From: Cercis canadensis
Lineage: Eukaryota; Streptophyta; Magnoliopsida; Fabales; Fabaceae
DNA: 64,000 nt
Reading direction: 5' to 3'
NCBI GenBank assembly: GCA_003255065.1
Contig: QAOA01008735.1
Coordinates: 769,144-833,143, forward strand
Part shown: positions 10,549-22,740 of the stretch, one piece after another
How the letters are laid out: each line of letters starts with the position of its first letter
Position numbering within the stretch: the first letter of the stretch is position 1
Made by a program: the position numbers and the translations under genes
The notes under the pieces: model-generated
What the model was told of the DNA's origin: nothing
The model's database searches: none
What the model saw: the letters and a program-made list of their open reading frames with translations, nothing else

Positions 10549-13454
10549 TCACTCTTCTGATTGCCTTTGCCCTAACACTGCAATGTCTTCGTATCGTTTC
10601 TGCAAAAAAGGAAAATGAAGTTATAGTTCAGGGGTAAAAATACTGTAAAGCATCAATGCCAGAGTAAAATATCATTACATCATATAATAACCCAGAACCC
10701 CTAGTTAACGCTTCGCTGTTGGTATGTAACTAATTTGTCTACCACCATAAAAGAGATGGACAATGCAAATTAACCTATAATTGGAGATTAGTCCGTCCCA
10801 TCTAGTTTTAAGACAAAGTGATGTTCTTACTTCGGTAGCATAAAAGGGGCAAAGAAAACATTCAACAATAAGAAATGGTCAATCCATTTTCAAAAATGAA
10901 AATTAGAAATAAGCATAAACATGCAACTCCGTTCATGAAGAGTTAGCCATGCAGAATGAGCGCATAATAATTTTCCTTCCATTACTCAAACTTGCACACT
11001 AAAACGTTAGTAGAGGATCTACCTAATTGTTAATTCAAAGGCAAGAATGTCATATGAAAATGAAATCTATAATGAATCTTCCAGAAAATGACAGTAACCA
11101 CCAGAAGGGAATTTAAATTCGGATACAAGGACTGCTTAACTCTTTCCTTTTCTCTTTCATCAAGAAAGAGTTTGAGGGAGAAGTGAAAGGCAATCTTAAA
11201 CCACCCCCCTCCCGGTTCAAAAAAAAAAAAAAAGAGCTATCTCAGAGTGGGCGTGTGCACATCTCTGAGAAGAGGACACCTTTTTTATTTTTTTTGGGTG
11301 GCAGAGTAAATGTTTTGAGATTATGGACATTACTAATAGAATCTTAATAAAACAACACCATCAGTGAAAACGCAACAATAATGTATCAGAATTGTATCAT
11401 ACCAAAATAACATGATGACTCAAATGCAAAAGTGATGCTAAAATTTTTGCAATTAAATGGTATGCATGCTCTCTGAGACATTGCAAGGGATTCAAGATAC
11501 TAATAAGGACAACAGCATCAAACCAACATCATTTACTAACATGAAGATGTAATAATGCAGGCACTTCCATAAAAGACAACTTACATATGCCTATGCAACA
11601 GTCACAAGAATCACCAAAGCAGTTACAAATAGGTTTCACGATATACAAAGTTCAACACTTCATACAGTTTATTAAAAAAAATTAATTCTTTTGTGAATTA
11701 AGCATAATAATAAAAATCATGTTCAGTGGAAATGAAGTGTATCAACAAAATCAATAATTTAACTTAAAATACTTAATGCTTCCACACTCCCTGATGATAG
11801 AGAGATAAAAATCCATTCCAATTTTGGGAGTTCTTTTAGATGCCACTTATAAAGCAGCTAATACCAACCCAAAAGCTTCAGAGCAGTACAAAGATAACTC
11901 AAAGTAAATCCAATTGATGCATATACTATACATCAGAAGCTAGTTACAGAACTAGAAAATTCGTATGATATTCAGTTATACACTATTTTTGCAGTCTCGT
12001 CAGGTATTGAATTGACTGATACTTTCAAATAACAAAGGACCCAACCAACGAATACACATAGAAATCTGACATCTAATAGATATATATTAAAAATCTGATG
12101 CTGTTAATTTAGTAAGAATGCATGAAAATACTATTATCCATCACCATACTCCAGATTTTATTTTTTATTTTTTAAAAAAAGCAGTTCAGTCCCTTCTAAA
12201 TTTATAGAAAGATAATCAAACGAAACTACTAGGAAGATCAGCCATATTAGTGAAATTTGATATTTAAACAAAGCAATTGTATCTCACATTGTATGCAACA
12301 TAAAATTGATACATAAACCGTATAGTATATCTTCATATATATGAAGTCAAGCAGATATAATACCCCAATATTGTTCATCTCCCAGAGCTTGTGAACTCCA
12401 TAATCTACAGCCTGCAACCAATACAGGGAATCTCTTAGTTATTCTTCTTTCAAAAACTCACAGAAAATAAGAAAAAAACTATTAATAACATATGGAAGAA
12501 AGCAAAAAACAAACCCCAATGTATGTAACTCATGTCAAAAATGTCATTGAAAATAGTTTGCCCTCTTAGAAAAAATAATAGATTGTAGTTATTTATCATA
12601 AGCATCTAACATGGAAAGCATAATGTTGCTAGGCAACCAAGAAGAGCAACAAATCACATATGCTAAATCCCCAGCAGATTTGCTAAGGTCACAACTGAGC
12701 CTTCCCTTAATAATTTACATAGTAAAATTTACCCTCCAGCACTCACGAATGTGAGATTTTAGGCATCAGATATCTGTGCTTCCAAATCCTAAAAATATGC
12801 GTTCAATAAAGTGCTCTATCTTTTATCAAAAACGAATAAAAAAAAAAGGGAAGTGTTTGGAATCATACTAATTCAGGAATTCAATTCATGTACAAATCAT
12901 TTTGTATGTAATGTATGATAGTTTATAAGACAAAAACTCTTTGCCTCCATCAATTATATTAAAACTTCTTTACCACATTCGTATCATATTAAAACTTTCT
13001 CGAGAAAACAGATACCTAAGAAAACATACTGAAATGCTTTGACTCTATTCTAAGTTCTAACCCACGGTTTTTACAATCATCCATTTGCATCAGAGGCTGG
13101 AATTCTATCATTTCTAAGATAGATAACAGTGGCCCCAGCTCGTATTGGTTCCCAAGAGGCATACAAACATAATCCAAATTTTGAATCTAAGCTCGCCGGT
13201 ACAATTAATGCACCTACTACTCCTAGGATTTCCCAGTCAAATGGCAAGAAAGAAAACCGGAACAACACTTAATTAGGTCCCAATTAGATTCAACATATAA
13301 GAAGAGTAAAAGTAAGCCAAAACCTAGAACTCACCCGTTCTCCAAGGAAAGCACCAGCGATGACGAAGGTGACATAGACGGAGTTTCGGCGCATAATCAC
13401 TTTGTAAAGACCTTCGAAAAGGCCTCCTCTATTTCTTCGAGCCACTGAATCCAT
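10549..13454 (-). CDS. QCR9: Cytochrome b-c1 complex subunit 9
   Basis: This is a small single-span inner-membrane subunit of mitochondrial respiratory complex III, near cytochrome c1 and the Rieske protein. Three exons join in phase 0: 13335-13454, 12364-12411 and 10549-10599, giving 72 residues, the normal plant length. Exon 1 encodes a basic start (MDSVARRNRGGLFEGLYKVI) and the membrane span VYVTFVIAGAFLGE. Exon 2 gives AVDYGVHKLWEMNNIG, and exon 3 the short polar tail KRYEDIAVLGQRQSEE. The exons are tiny and the introns large (about 0.9 and 1.8 kb), so simple ORF searches miss this gene. The Arabidopsis homologue is recalled as AT3G52730, next to BIC1 and FTSZ2-2, which matches the order here. 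Confidence 0.93.
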
Positions 13455-14460
13455 GGTAATTGGTAACTGGCAACTGGCTTTGCTGTGTTTCGATGGCTTC
13501 CTTCGGATCTGTGCTCTAGGGTTACAGATCTCCCCTCCTTGCCCAAGACGAATGAAATGGTTGAGTCGATGGTCTAGTGTGTTTCAAACGGACCGTAGGA
13601 GAATTAAACCGGTTCACTCGGACCAGACAGTTGCGGGCTTTGTAAGCCCTTGACCTTGATTAACCGTCAACGAGCCCGCGAATGGTGGGCGGAATTTTTT
13701 TTTCAAATTTCATATTCAATTACTAGTAAAATACCACATAAAAAAAATACAGTAAAATAACATATCTATTTTAATTATATATTAACATTAAAAATGACGT
13801 TCAACAAATGAGTTTCATTTATTAATATCTTGTACATGTACTTAGGAGAAACATTATAAATGCACCCATAGTTTAGAATTTAGATTGAAAAAATAGAATT
13901 ATTTTCTACTTATTTATACAGTAAACTGAAAAATAATTTTTAATGATCTATTTTTGTTTAAGTTTTTTGTCATGAATCTAATTTTATTTAATAATATATA
14001 ATTTTAAAGCAAAAATCTATGCAGAAAAATTACTCTACCAAAAAAATTAATTTCAAATTCAAATTCAAATATATAACAACAAAGCATTTAGCAATCTTTT
14101 TTCTTTTGAATTGGAACATTATAGAAATGAAGTACACTTCGTTGATTGGAGATATGATCATCAATTTCGACTATCAAGGAGTTTAGGTGAATATTAATTT
14201 AACTTAATTTTTCCTAAATAATTATAAATATGATAAATTTATATTTTGTGTAAACAAATATGATAGACATGATTTTTTTTATATGTATGATAAAATAATT
14301 TGTGTCTAGCAAAAAAAATTTGAGTTTCCATCCTTACTTAAAATTGAGCTCCCTTTTTTCATGGAAAATAATTTTAAAATCTTTTGGGGATTGAAGCTAC
14401 CACACGGTCAAATGTAACGGGATGTATGGCTGGCCATGAAAGCATCCGAATTCGTATGGA
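13455..14460. other. QCR9 promoter side and AT-rich intergenic DNA
   Basis: The first 200 bases hold the QCR9 upstream region on the minus strand. The rest is AT-rich with no convincing gene or clear repeat boundary until the inverted-repeat element that begins near 14461. Confidence 0.5.
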
Positions 14461-14464
14461 AAAA

Positions 14465-15455
14465 AAATTAGATAAACTTTTATATAAGTGTTGGTAGTGT
14501 TATTTTTTTTATTAAAATATTATATATGTATTAATTTAATACTACCTCATTTCTATTAATATTTTTAAAAAATATCACGTTGACCCTAACACTCAATTTC
14601 TCTCTCTCCCTCACCCACCTCCGGCGTCCCTCTTTCATTATGCAACAACAGCTACCGTTATATCCGACTCTAGAACCTACAGCTAATAAGCTATTTTGCG
14701 GCTTGTTCCCTCTTAATGTTGGAATGTTAGCTCCAACCAATGCAAAGCCTTGCCTTCTTGTATCGCCTTATTCAATTCTTAGCTTTCAATCTCTATCATC
14801 AGTGGCTCCCTACTCCCATATCTACTTTATTATACTGTAGCAATGGGAAGGAACTTTTGGATCTATGGGTATGCTCTCCAGTCTTCAATTCTCTCAGTTT
14901 GCTCGAAAATAATGAAATCAATGAGTATTCGAATTGTCTATCGGCATCCTGAATCATGTGCCTTGTAATTGGTAAGAGGATGATGTATTTGATAATGATA
15001 ATGGCAATGGCAATGGTTGCCATTATGTTGAATGGTATACAATGCAATGAAGGCAATAACTCGGTATTTGCTTTTCGTCTCCTTTCCCAAATCCATATCT
15101 CGTTGCTCTCACTCTCATAGAGAAAAATAGCTAAAAGAGTTGAACCCTACTATAGCGAATGCCACAAAAATAGTCCAAAAAATGATTGCTTTAATAAAAT
15201 AGTCTTTAGGAAAGAGTTATCCTATTCACTTATAGATTCAATCATTCAATGGTAACCATTGTTGCAAAGGAAACAAAGGATGCAGATGTGGGTGGGGCCG
15301 TGGGGGAGAGAAAAATTAAGTCTTGGAGTCAAAGTGTTATTTTGAAAATTATTAAGAGAGAAATAAGATGACAATAAATTATAAAATTAATACATATTGA
15401 ATGTTTTAATTAAAAAAAAAACACTATCAGTACTTATAAAATTTTACCTCAAGTT
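14465..15455. mobile_element. Non-autonomous DNA transposon with long terminal inverted repeats
   Basis: The left end (about 14470-14625) and right end (about 15288-15448) are imperfect inverted copies of roughly 150 bases. Shared blocks include AAGTGTTGGTAGTGTT / AACACTATCAGTACTT, TATGTATTAATTTAATA-like sequence, and a CT-rich stretch near 14600 answered by GTGGGGGAGAGAAAAATT near 15300. A possible 9-base target duplication with one mismatch is TCGTATGGA (14452-14460) and TCGTATGCA (15464-15472). The interior of about 650 bases has short open frames but no transposase motif, so I regard it as non-autonomous. The exact termini are uncertain by about 10 bases. Confidence 0.7.
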
Positions 15456-15703
15456 TTGTCGAATCGTATGCAGCCGTCTACCTCGGCGGCCAAATTAGCC
15501 TAACCCTTTACTCGTTACGGCGCGTGTGCTGCGCGTTGAAATCCGCTGAAACAGTTCGACGGCTCATCAAGACAGCACTACAGAAGCAGAGTCTAAAACA
15601 AAAGCTACTTCCAGACCAAAAAAAAAAAAGAGAGAGAGAGAGATGAGACAGAGCTACTAAGAAGCTAACTTTTTCTCTGATAATATCTGCAATAGTTATT
15701 GCG

Positions 15704-18700
15704 ATGGAGAGCTTCGAAGGAAATCTTGAACTGAGGGAGATTCAGAGACTCGAAGGTCACACAGATAGGGTTTGGAGCTTGGCTTGGAACCCTGCTACTG
15801 GACATGCTGGAATTCCACTTTCCTTTGCTTCTTGTAGCGGCGACAAAACCGTCCGAATATGGGAGCAGAATCTGTCCTCTGGTCTTTGGAACTGCAAGGT
15901 GTGTTTTCTTACTCTCAGTGAATTCCAGGAACCTATGCAAATAAGAAAAACAATAGTATTGCGAAGAAAAGGAGGAAAGGAAATTAGAGACTTTGATATC
16001 ATAGCGTGGTTCATATGAGTCGGTTTACAATACCATAGTCAACAAAAAAGTGACGAACTTTGATCAGTTTATTTGAATAGTAGCGGTAGTATAATCAAAT
16101 TGGAGAAACTTAACATTAACTACATCAGTGCATTTGGGTTGTCTTGTTATTCAGATACGGCTTTTGGGTCTAATGTTACTCCGTTCTAGGAGAGAAAACA
16201 AGGAGGATCAAATGATGTAGTAAAGACAGAATGGTTGTTTATCCGTGACTTACTGAGAAATATAAAAATCTCCTCAGCGAGTAAACAAAGTTGGAGCATA
16301 TTGTTTGAAATTATTTTCTTTCTTGTTAGGTGGTACTTTCAAAATTATGAGAGTCTAATAATAAAATGCAGGCAGTTTTGGAAGAAACACATACTAGAAC
16401 AGTTCGATCCTGTGCTTGGTCACCATCAGGGAAACTGTTGGCTACTGCAAGCTTCGATGCCACAACTGCCATATGGGAAAATGTTGGGGGTGATTTCGAG
16501 TGTGTTTCTACTTTGGAGGTATAGTTTTACAGTGAAGAACTTATTCTCTGCAGATATACCCAAAACCTGGTCATTTCTCATTAGTGTCCATTGATCATTG
16601 CTTTTGTCTTTCAAACTCAGTAGCATACTTACACATGTATTTTTTTTTTGCAGGGTCATGAAAATGAAGTTAAGGGTGTATCTTGGAATGCATCTGGATC
16701 TTTGCTTGCAACTTGTGGTAGAGATAAATCTGTTTGGATATGGGAAGTGCAGCCAGGTAACGAGTTTGAGTGTGTCTCAGTGCTGCAAGGACATACGCAA
16801 GATGTAAAAATGGTGCAGTGGCATCCAACAATGGACATTTTATTTTCATGTAGCTATGATAACAATGTTAAGGTGATACATATTCTAAAAGGCCTTGCTT
16901 TTTTTCACTGTTGTGTTATAGCCTTATAAATTTTCTTTTTCTGGAATGAATGTAATTGGAAAGTCTGATTATGATATAATGCAATTGATGTTACTTCCAG
17001 GTTTGGGCAGATGAAGATGACAGTGATGATTGGCAGTGTGTTCAAACTTTAGGCGAACCTAATAAGTACTATTCCTTAACCTCTCCCACCGCTGTCACTT
17101 TCACAGCTTCTTTGATTTCTTTTCTTTTAGTCTGGTTCCTCTTTTCATATCATGTATAAAATGGCTTTTCCATATATCTATTATGCTAGCTTATGTAGGA
17201 TTATTAATTTTTAAATAAATGTTATGTGTCAGCGGTCATACTTCCACTGTTTGGGCCCTCTCCTTCAATGCTAGGGGAGACAAAATGGTTACCTGTAGGT
17301 ATGTCTAAGCTGTCTCATGTACATGCCTGGGCATTGTTTTTGGCCTTCTGTTGAACTTCTGTGGCATTCTGACCCCTCCCCCTTATGGCAGTGATGATCT
17401 TACCCTGAAGGTATGGGAAACAGACAACACAGGGATGCAATCTGGTGATGGATTTGCACCTTGGTAAGGGACATGCATCCTTTCATTTCACCAATTCCCC
17501 CCCTCTGGGTTGGAATACCAGAATTCGTATTTGATATTTCACATATTTGAGATCTTATAATGTCTCAGGTATTTAATGGAAAATTGTGTGATGTATACCA
17601 TGCATGCATATATTTTATATGTTATTTACTTATATCCTTAGACTTTTAATCATTAATGTCATACAGTGACAATGTGTTTATGCTAGAATGTATAACTTTT
17701 AATCATTAGTGTTCATACCATCTAGAATGGAGCAATATAACCAGATCATCTAATTTCCTCTTCCAGTCTTTCATGCTCTACTTATTATATTTTCTTTTTC
17801 CTTTCATTTTCTTTTGAATGCCTTTTAGTTATCTTTTAAAGCCATAATTTGTAAACTTCATAAACACTTCACTTGTGCATGTGTGCCCTTCACCACTTTG
17901 ATAACGAATCTTTTTCATACCTTGATTTCAAGTTTCAACTTAGTTGTAAATGGAGTCTTATTTTTTTTTTTTTTTAATTATTATTAATTTGGATTGTGAA
18001 TCTAGTCCCTGTTGCTGGTATTCAACATTTAGCAACTTGAGCTGATTGGCAACCTGACAAACCTTTTACTTCCTTACTAACATATTTTATACCTTCACAC
18101 ATGATAGTAGTCGGGTCTTCAAAACCCAAACCCAATATTGAACATTCAAAACTCAACCACAATTCTTATTTTATGGTTCTTCTAAGTCCCCTTACCTGCC
18201 ATTGCATCCTACCGTTTCCTATTTCCCCAGTCATTTTGTCTCCTACTATATTTTGAAAGATCTGACAGAGCATCTTTCATTGATACATGATCTAAACTGC
18301 GGCTAACAAGTTGTCATGCAGTTGTCACTTCTATGGGTTGTAATCTTTGGTCAACTGCAGCACTTGTACACATGAGGGGTGCATCATTTAATGGTGGCAT
18401 ATTATGATTTCCTTTTCTGCACAATAAAATAATTGTTTCTTTTTTTCTTTTTTACTCTCAGGAGACATCTTTGCTCTCTCTCAGGGTATCATGATCGGAC
18501 AATTTTCTCAGTTCATTGGTCAAGGTAGTTGCGTCTTGGTTAATTGAAATGAAATTTGCATCACACTTTTCAGCATAGATATAAACCATCTAGTTCTAGA
18601 CAGATTTAACCCTCCCCTGATCACTATTGACTCATGATTTCATATATATGGCTTTCACAGGGCAGCTGTAAGATCATTATCATCTAGATCACATTCCCAC

Positions 18701-20942
18701 TGTTAAGTGTTTACCCTTAAGTAAAATACATGACTGAATCAAGGTGAACTATTATGTTGAAGAGTAAACCAGCCAATGTCCTTCTCTGGATGTACACCGA
18801 CTATTCTGTCTACACTTTAATTGAATTACCTGGGTTCAATAATTGGGTCAGAAAGAGGATTTGGTAAAAGTATAAGCATAACATTGCAATTTTTACTTAT
18901 TTATTCTCAAGCCATGTCTTATTTTCTTAATTTTGTTAATTACTGAAAGTAGGAGGGAGAGACAGAAAGACTCATGCTCTATATATCTGTCAAGAGAACA
19001 TATTTATCCTATTTTAGTTAAAATTTCGGTTATGCGACTCTGATCCTGCTTTATTTTGTGCTAATATGACAGAGAAGGTATCATCGCCAGTGGAGCAGCT
19101 GATGATGCTATACGACTATTTGTGGAGAATAATGAGAGTTTGGTATGTATGTTTCTCAGTATTTTTATGAGTACTCTTTCAGAATTTTCGTTACTGCAGC
19201 TATCCACTATCATAACTCATAAGCAGTTCAGATGCCTTCTTCTAATAATTGTTGTTGTTATTCATATAGCTAATAAGCCAATAGATAAATTTGTGTTGTC
19301 AGGAAGCTGCTGTAATTTCTATAAATTAGGTTATCTACAACTGGTAATAGTCAAGGAAATAAGACCTTTAGAAGGAACAGCTGAGAATGTTGACTTGAAT
19401 ACTCATAACTTGGGGTTCTCCTCTCCCTTTTTGCTCCTTTTGAATACACTGATAAGGTGAACGATTGTCTTTTTTTTTATAATAGATTTTATTCTCGGCA
19501 TCTTGCCCACTTATAATGTCAGTGGGAGGATAGTGATATTCTATCGTCTTACATGCTAGCCTAAGGGGCCGTTTGGATGTACTTTTTTCTGCCAAAAGAT
19601 TTTTAGTCTCTTAAAAAAAAAAAAAAAAAAAAAAAACTAATCCAAATGGGCCCTAAGTGCATGAATCATCAGAAGGGGGCATCAGATCCTTTACATTGTC
19701 CATTACACGTTTCCTTCTCCTCGTCCTGAATAATTTTCCTCCACATTATATCATGGATTCCTGATGGTTCTATTGCCTTACATTTATGTATAAACCTGAA
19801 ATTTCTTGATCACTTTGTACTTGCTATTACAAGAGTAGCAAACGACTTGAAAGATGAATGCCAAACATTTCTACGTTTTTATTAATGGACAGGGAACACT
19901 AAGGTAACCTGATAGACTGTACTCTGCAACTCTAATTATCTGCATTAAATTCTTAAGTTGAACCAAGTTCCATTTGTGGAGACTGGCAATAATGATCTCA
20001 CGTTAGCATTCAATATTATTCAAAGTTAGTAGTGAGCAGGAGCAAGTGGTTTTCAGTGTTTTGGTTAATAAATGAATCTGTTTTCTCATTTTTCTCCTTA
20101 TATTTGTGGATTCACCGGTCTCTATTGTTTCGGTGCTCTTCTTGAATCTGAAAACCTGGGGGAGTGAGAGTGTTTTGAACTTCCAACATCTGTGCAGTTG
20201 TTATAAGAAGATAATGGGTGTACATTGAAATCCAAGTCCCTGAAAAATTCAAACTTATATAAGATTGTGCAATTCTGTAAGAAAATAATTACTAAAAGGA
20301 ACAATAGAATTTTCTAGTAATTAGTCTTGGACATTATAGATGCATTTCACTACATCAGGGTAACAAGTTAAATTTGACCAAGTTTTCTGCTTGCTTATGA
20401 TATAGGTTGATGGTCCTCTTTATAAATTGCTGCTGAAGAAGAAGGCCCATGACATGGATGTAAATTCAGTGCAATGGAGCCATGGGGTAAGATTCTGAGG
20501 CACTACTTTAATGGAATCTAGTTAATGATGAAGTGACTCTTTCCACAGATATCAAGTGGGTGGGTTTCGGTGCTAATATTCTCTTAGTTAATAGTGATGA
20601 GCTCTCAAATCAAGAAAAATGGTTACAAGTAGCAGGTGTGTAGTTTTGAACCGACAATCATGTCATGAGTAGAAAATTTGCCCATGAAGGACATAATAAT
20701 AGTAATATAAGATATAAGAATTAAGTTTGGTTCTCCTATAACATATAACAGCTTAGAAATGTAGAGTATGATGAGTTGCCTTGGCAGTGTCTTTGCTTTT
20801 TGTGACTATCTCTGCAAGTGATAAGATTACCAAACTTATGTTTTTGTTGCTGCTTATTCATTAGGAGAAACGGCTATTAGCCTCAGCAAGTGATGATGGG
20901 ACTATCAAGGTTTGGGAGCTGGTATCACCATCACAGCGCTGA
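15704..20942 (+). CDS. CIA1: Cytosolic Fe-S assembly WD40 protein CIA1 (CIAO1)
   Basis: CIA1 is a seven-bladed WD40 propeller of the cytosolic iron-sulfur assembly targeting complex, which with MMS19 and AE7/CIAO2B hands 4Fe-4S clusters to cytosolic and nuclear apoproteins. Ten exons join in frame: 15704-15898, 16372-16518, 16654-16872, 17001-17065, 17233-17298, 17392-17463, 18462-18524, 19073-19142, 20406-20486 and 20865-20942, giving 351 residues. WD-type repeat ends are visible, for example [41 protein letters not shown] and DGTIKVWE, each preceded by GH-type starts. The start [19 protein letters not shown] places the first GH at the usual distance. Intron 6 is about 1 kb, and intron 8 (about 1.3 kb) carries a small MITE. 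The Arabidopsis homologue is recalled as At2g26060 (essential). Confidence 0.95.
19565..19654. mobile_element. Mini Tourist-like MITE in CIA1 intron 8
   Basis: Only 90 bases long. The ends are inverted copies, GGGGCCGTTTGGAT and ATCCAAATGGGCCC, flanked on both sides by TAA (19562-19564 and 19655-19657). The GGGCC..TTTGGAT terminus plus a three-base TAA duplication is typical of PIF/Harbinger (Tourist) MITEs. Much of the interior is a run of about 24 A. Confidence 0.75.
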
Positions 20943-21839
20943 TACAAGTTTTGGACATATGCTGTATCGGTAGCAGAAACAAATTTATAATGGTGAAAGC
21001 CTGATACTAGACATGCAGCATGCTACATGCGGAGGCGGGCTTATAGTTCTTTTATTTTTTCCCTTTATCAATAATAGAAGAACAGATATTAATATATTGT
21101 GTACCTCACAGAAGTACCTGTAAATTGTAATTACTGTCAAAACTAAACGGTTTTGGTTTATAAGCTGGTCTTAACTTTCCATTTTTTGCTCAAAAATTGT
21201 TTGCATGTTTGTTTGGATGCAAGAGTTATTTACCCGAGTATGAAAAATCAGTAACGTAACTCCATCAGCATGCTCACCTCAACCAGGAATCACAAAGACT
21301 TATGATAGTACGTGGCAGCTTGCTGGAAAAACAAAGACCAACTCACCTAATGCCCACTACTACTTCCTGATGTGTGGAACGGCTAGTTTTCTACTTAACT
21401 ACCAAATATCCATTTCCGATTACTAATGATAACTTCCACCTTCTACCTTTCACAAAATTCTGAGATTTGTCTTTCTACACTTTTCTAGGGATTTCTTAAC
21501 TTTCCTTGGTTAGCACTTTTTTTTAAATGGTTGTGGGGGGTGTTTCTCCTTGGATTAAATGATAATATTACTCGTGTAGGAAAAAAAAAATGATAATGCT
21601 ACTGTGGTTACAACACAAAATAAACTATAATGCCAGTCGCTGTTCTGGTTTTAGAAATCTTACTAGTTAATTATGTCAGTTACGTGCACCTCTGCAAGCC
21701 ATTTTTTAATTATGTTAGATGTAAACCTTCTTATTCCTTCAATAAGCATTGGAAACTGGAATTTACACATTTCGGGTTCAAAACTTATTGAAAAACAGTG
21801 GGAGATTACAAGAGAGATACTGATTAATCAAATTCTTAC

Positions 21840-21874
<35 letters not shown>

Positions 21875-22070
21875 NTTTTTTTGAAAGCATTAGGTTAAGT
21901 AGTGGAATTTTGTTTACACGTTCTATCTTTATAACCTATTAACAGACACAGAAATCAAATCCTCACAGGTCCACAAAGAAAAGAGTAGCAAAATGGATTA
22001 TAAAAGGTGAGGAGTGAGGATTAATTAATAAAACCATCCTAGTTTTAAAATGAATTACAGAAATGAAAAT
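20943..22070. other. Intergenic DNA between convergent CIA1 and BIC1
   Basis: The CIA1 3' untranslated region probably occupies the first 200 bases or so. The remainder is unremarkable apart from a T homopolymer of about 38 bases at 21844-21882 interrupted by a single N at 21875. No gene seen. Confidence 0.6.
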
Positions 22071-22568
22071 TCAACACCTGTTATCTATTCTTAATCTACC
22101 AGCAGTGGCTCTCGTACCCTCTTGAACTAAAGCCGCACGTGCCAACATCATCCTGCTTGGAACTAAAGGAGCATCAAATGCAGAGCAATCTATCCATTCC
22201 TTCAAAAGTTCCTCTTGACCCCATATATCTGGAATCCAGACCCTTCCAGCCACTTCAACTCTATGCCTTTTCAGCCTTTCACGACCACAATCCTCAGCCA
22301 AACCCAAAACCTCAGACTCAACACTCTCTTTTGTAACATCAATTGGAACAGCTTCCAACTCTTGCAATGCAATTTCCTCGTTATTGCTCTTTGAAGCAGA
22401 TGGGTTTTGTGTATCATCTTTATCACTATCATGCTGCCTGCAACTGCTCAAAAAGGGGCTTTCTTGCTCAATAAGATCATCTTCTGAGTTGTGGGGTTTC
22501 TGTAATTCCAATGACTGATGAGAGGGTAATTGGTGAGCCATGAAATGGGTTTTTTCTTTCATGCACAC
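22071..22568 (-). CDS. BIC1: Blue-light inhibitor of cryptochromes (BIC1/BIC2 type)
   Basis: BIC proteins bind photo-excited CRY2/CRY1 and block dimerisation, damping blue-light signalling as a negative feedback in the nucleus. This single-exon gene encodes 165 residues from the first ATG, or 156 if translation starts at the Met of [13 protein letters not shown] (22541). The N-terminal half is acidic and low complexity. The C-terminal part holds the conserved cryptochrome-interacting region: [20 protein letters not shown], then [20 protein letters not shown] and [16 protein letters not shown]. That region is diagnostic in my reading; choice between BIC1 and BIC2 rests on the neighbouring QCR9 and FTSZ2 genes, which match Arabidopsis BIC1 (recalled AT3G52740). 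ACGT-core elements lie 120-200 bases upstream. Confidence 0.9.
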   Translation of the reverse strand: MCMKEKTHFMAHQLPSHQSLELQKPHNSEDDLIEQESPFLSSCRQHDSDKDDTQNPSASKSNNEEIALQELEAVPIDVTKESVESEVLGLAEDCGRERLKRHRVEVAGRVWIPDIWGQEELLKEWIDCSAFDAPLVPSRMMLARAALVQEGTRATAGRLRIDNRC

Positions 22569-22687
22569 CAGTTTCTTCTTGTTTCTTGCTGTTGTTATCT
22601 CTTCTCTTTGTGTAAAGCAGATTTGGACTGGTGAGAGTGGTTATGTGTGGGGGAATAAAGCAAAAGGAATGGGTGGGAAATTAGTTT

Positions 22688-22740
22688 ACACGTCACCCGC
22701 AAAAGCTTCTTTTGTATGGTAAGTGACAAATGTACGTGTC
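22688..22740 (-). promoter_or_regulatory. ACGT-core elements upstream of BIC1
   Basis: Two ACGT-core motifs, ACACGTCA (22688-22695) and TACGTGTC (22733-22740), lie about 120-170 bases before the BIC1 start codon. Such cores bind bZIP factors including HY5 and ABF/ABI5. BIC genes are reported to be light-induced through HY5, so a link is plausible, but short motifs alone do not prove function. Confidence 0.4.

Noticed and set aside
13077-13268. 63-codon minus-strand frame near QCR9 exon 1
   Set aside because: Lies inside QCR9 intron 1 and has no recognisable similarity.
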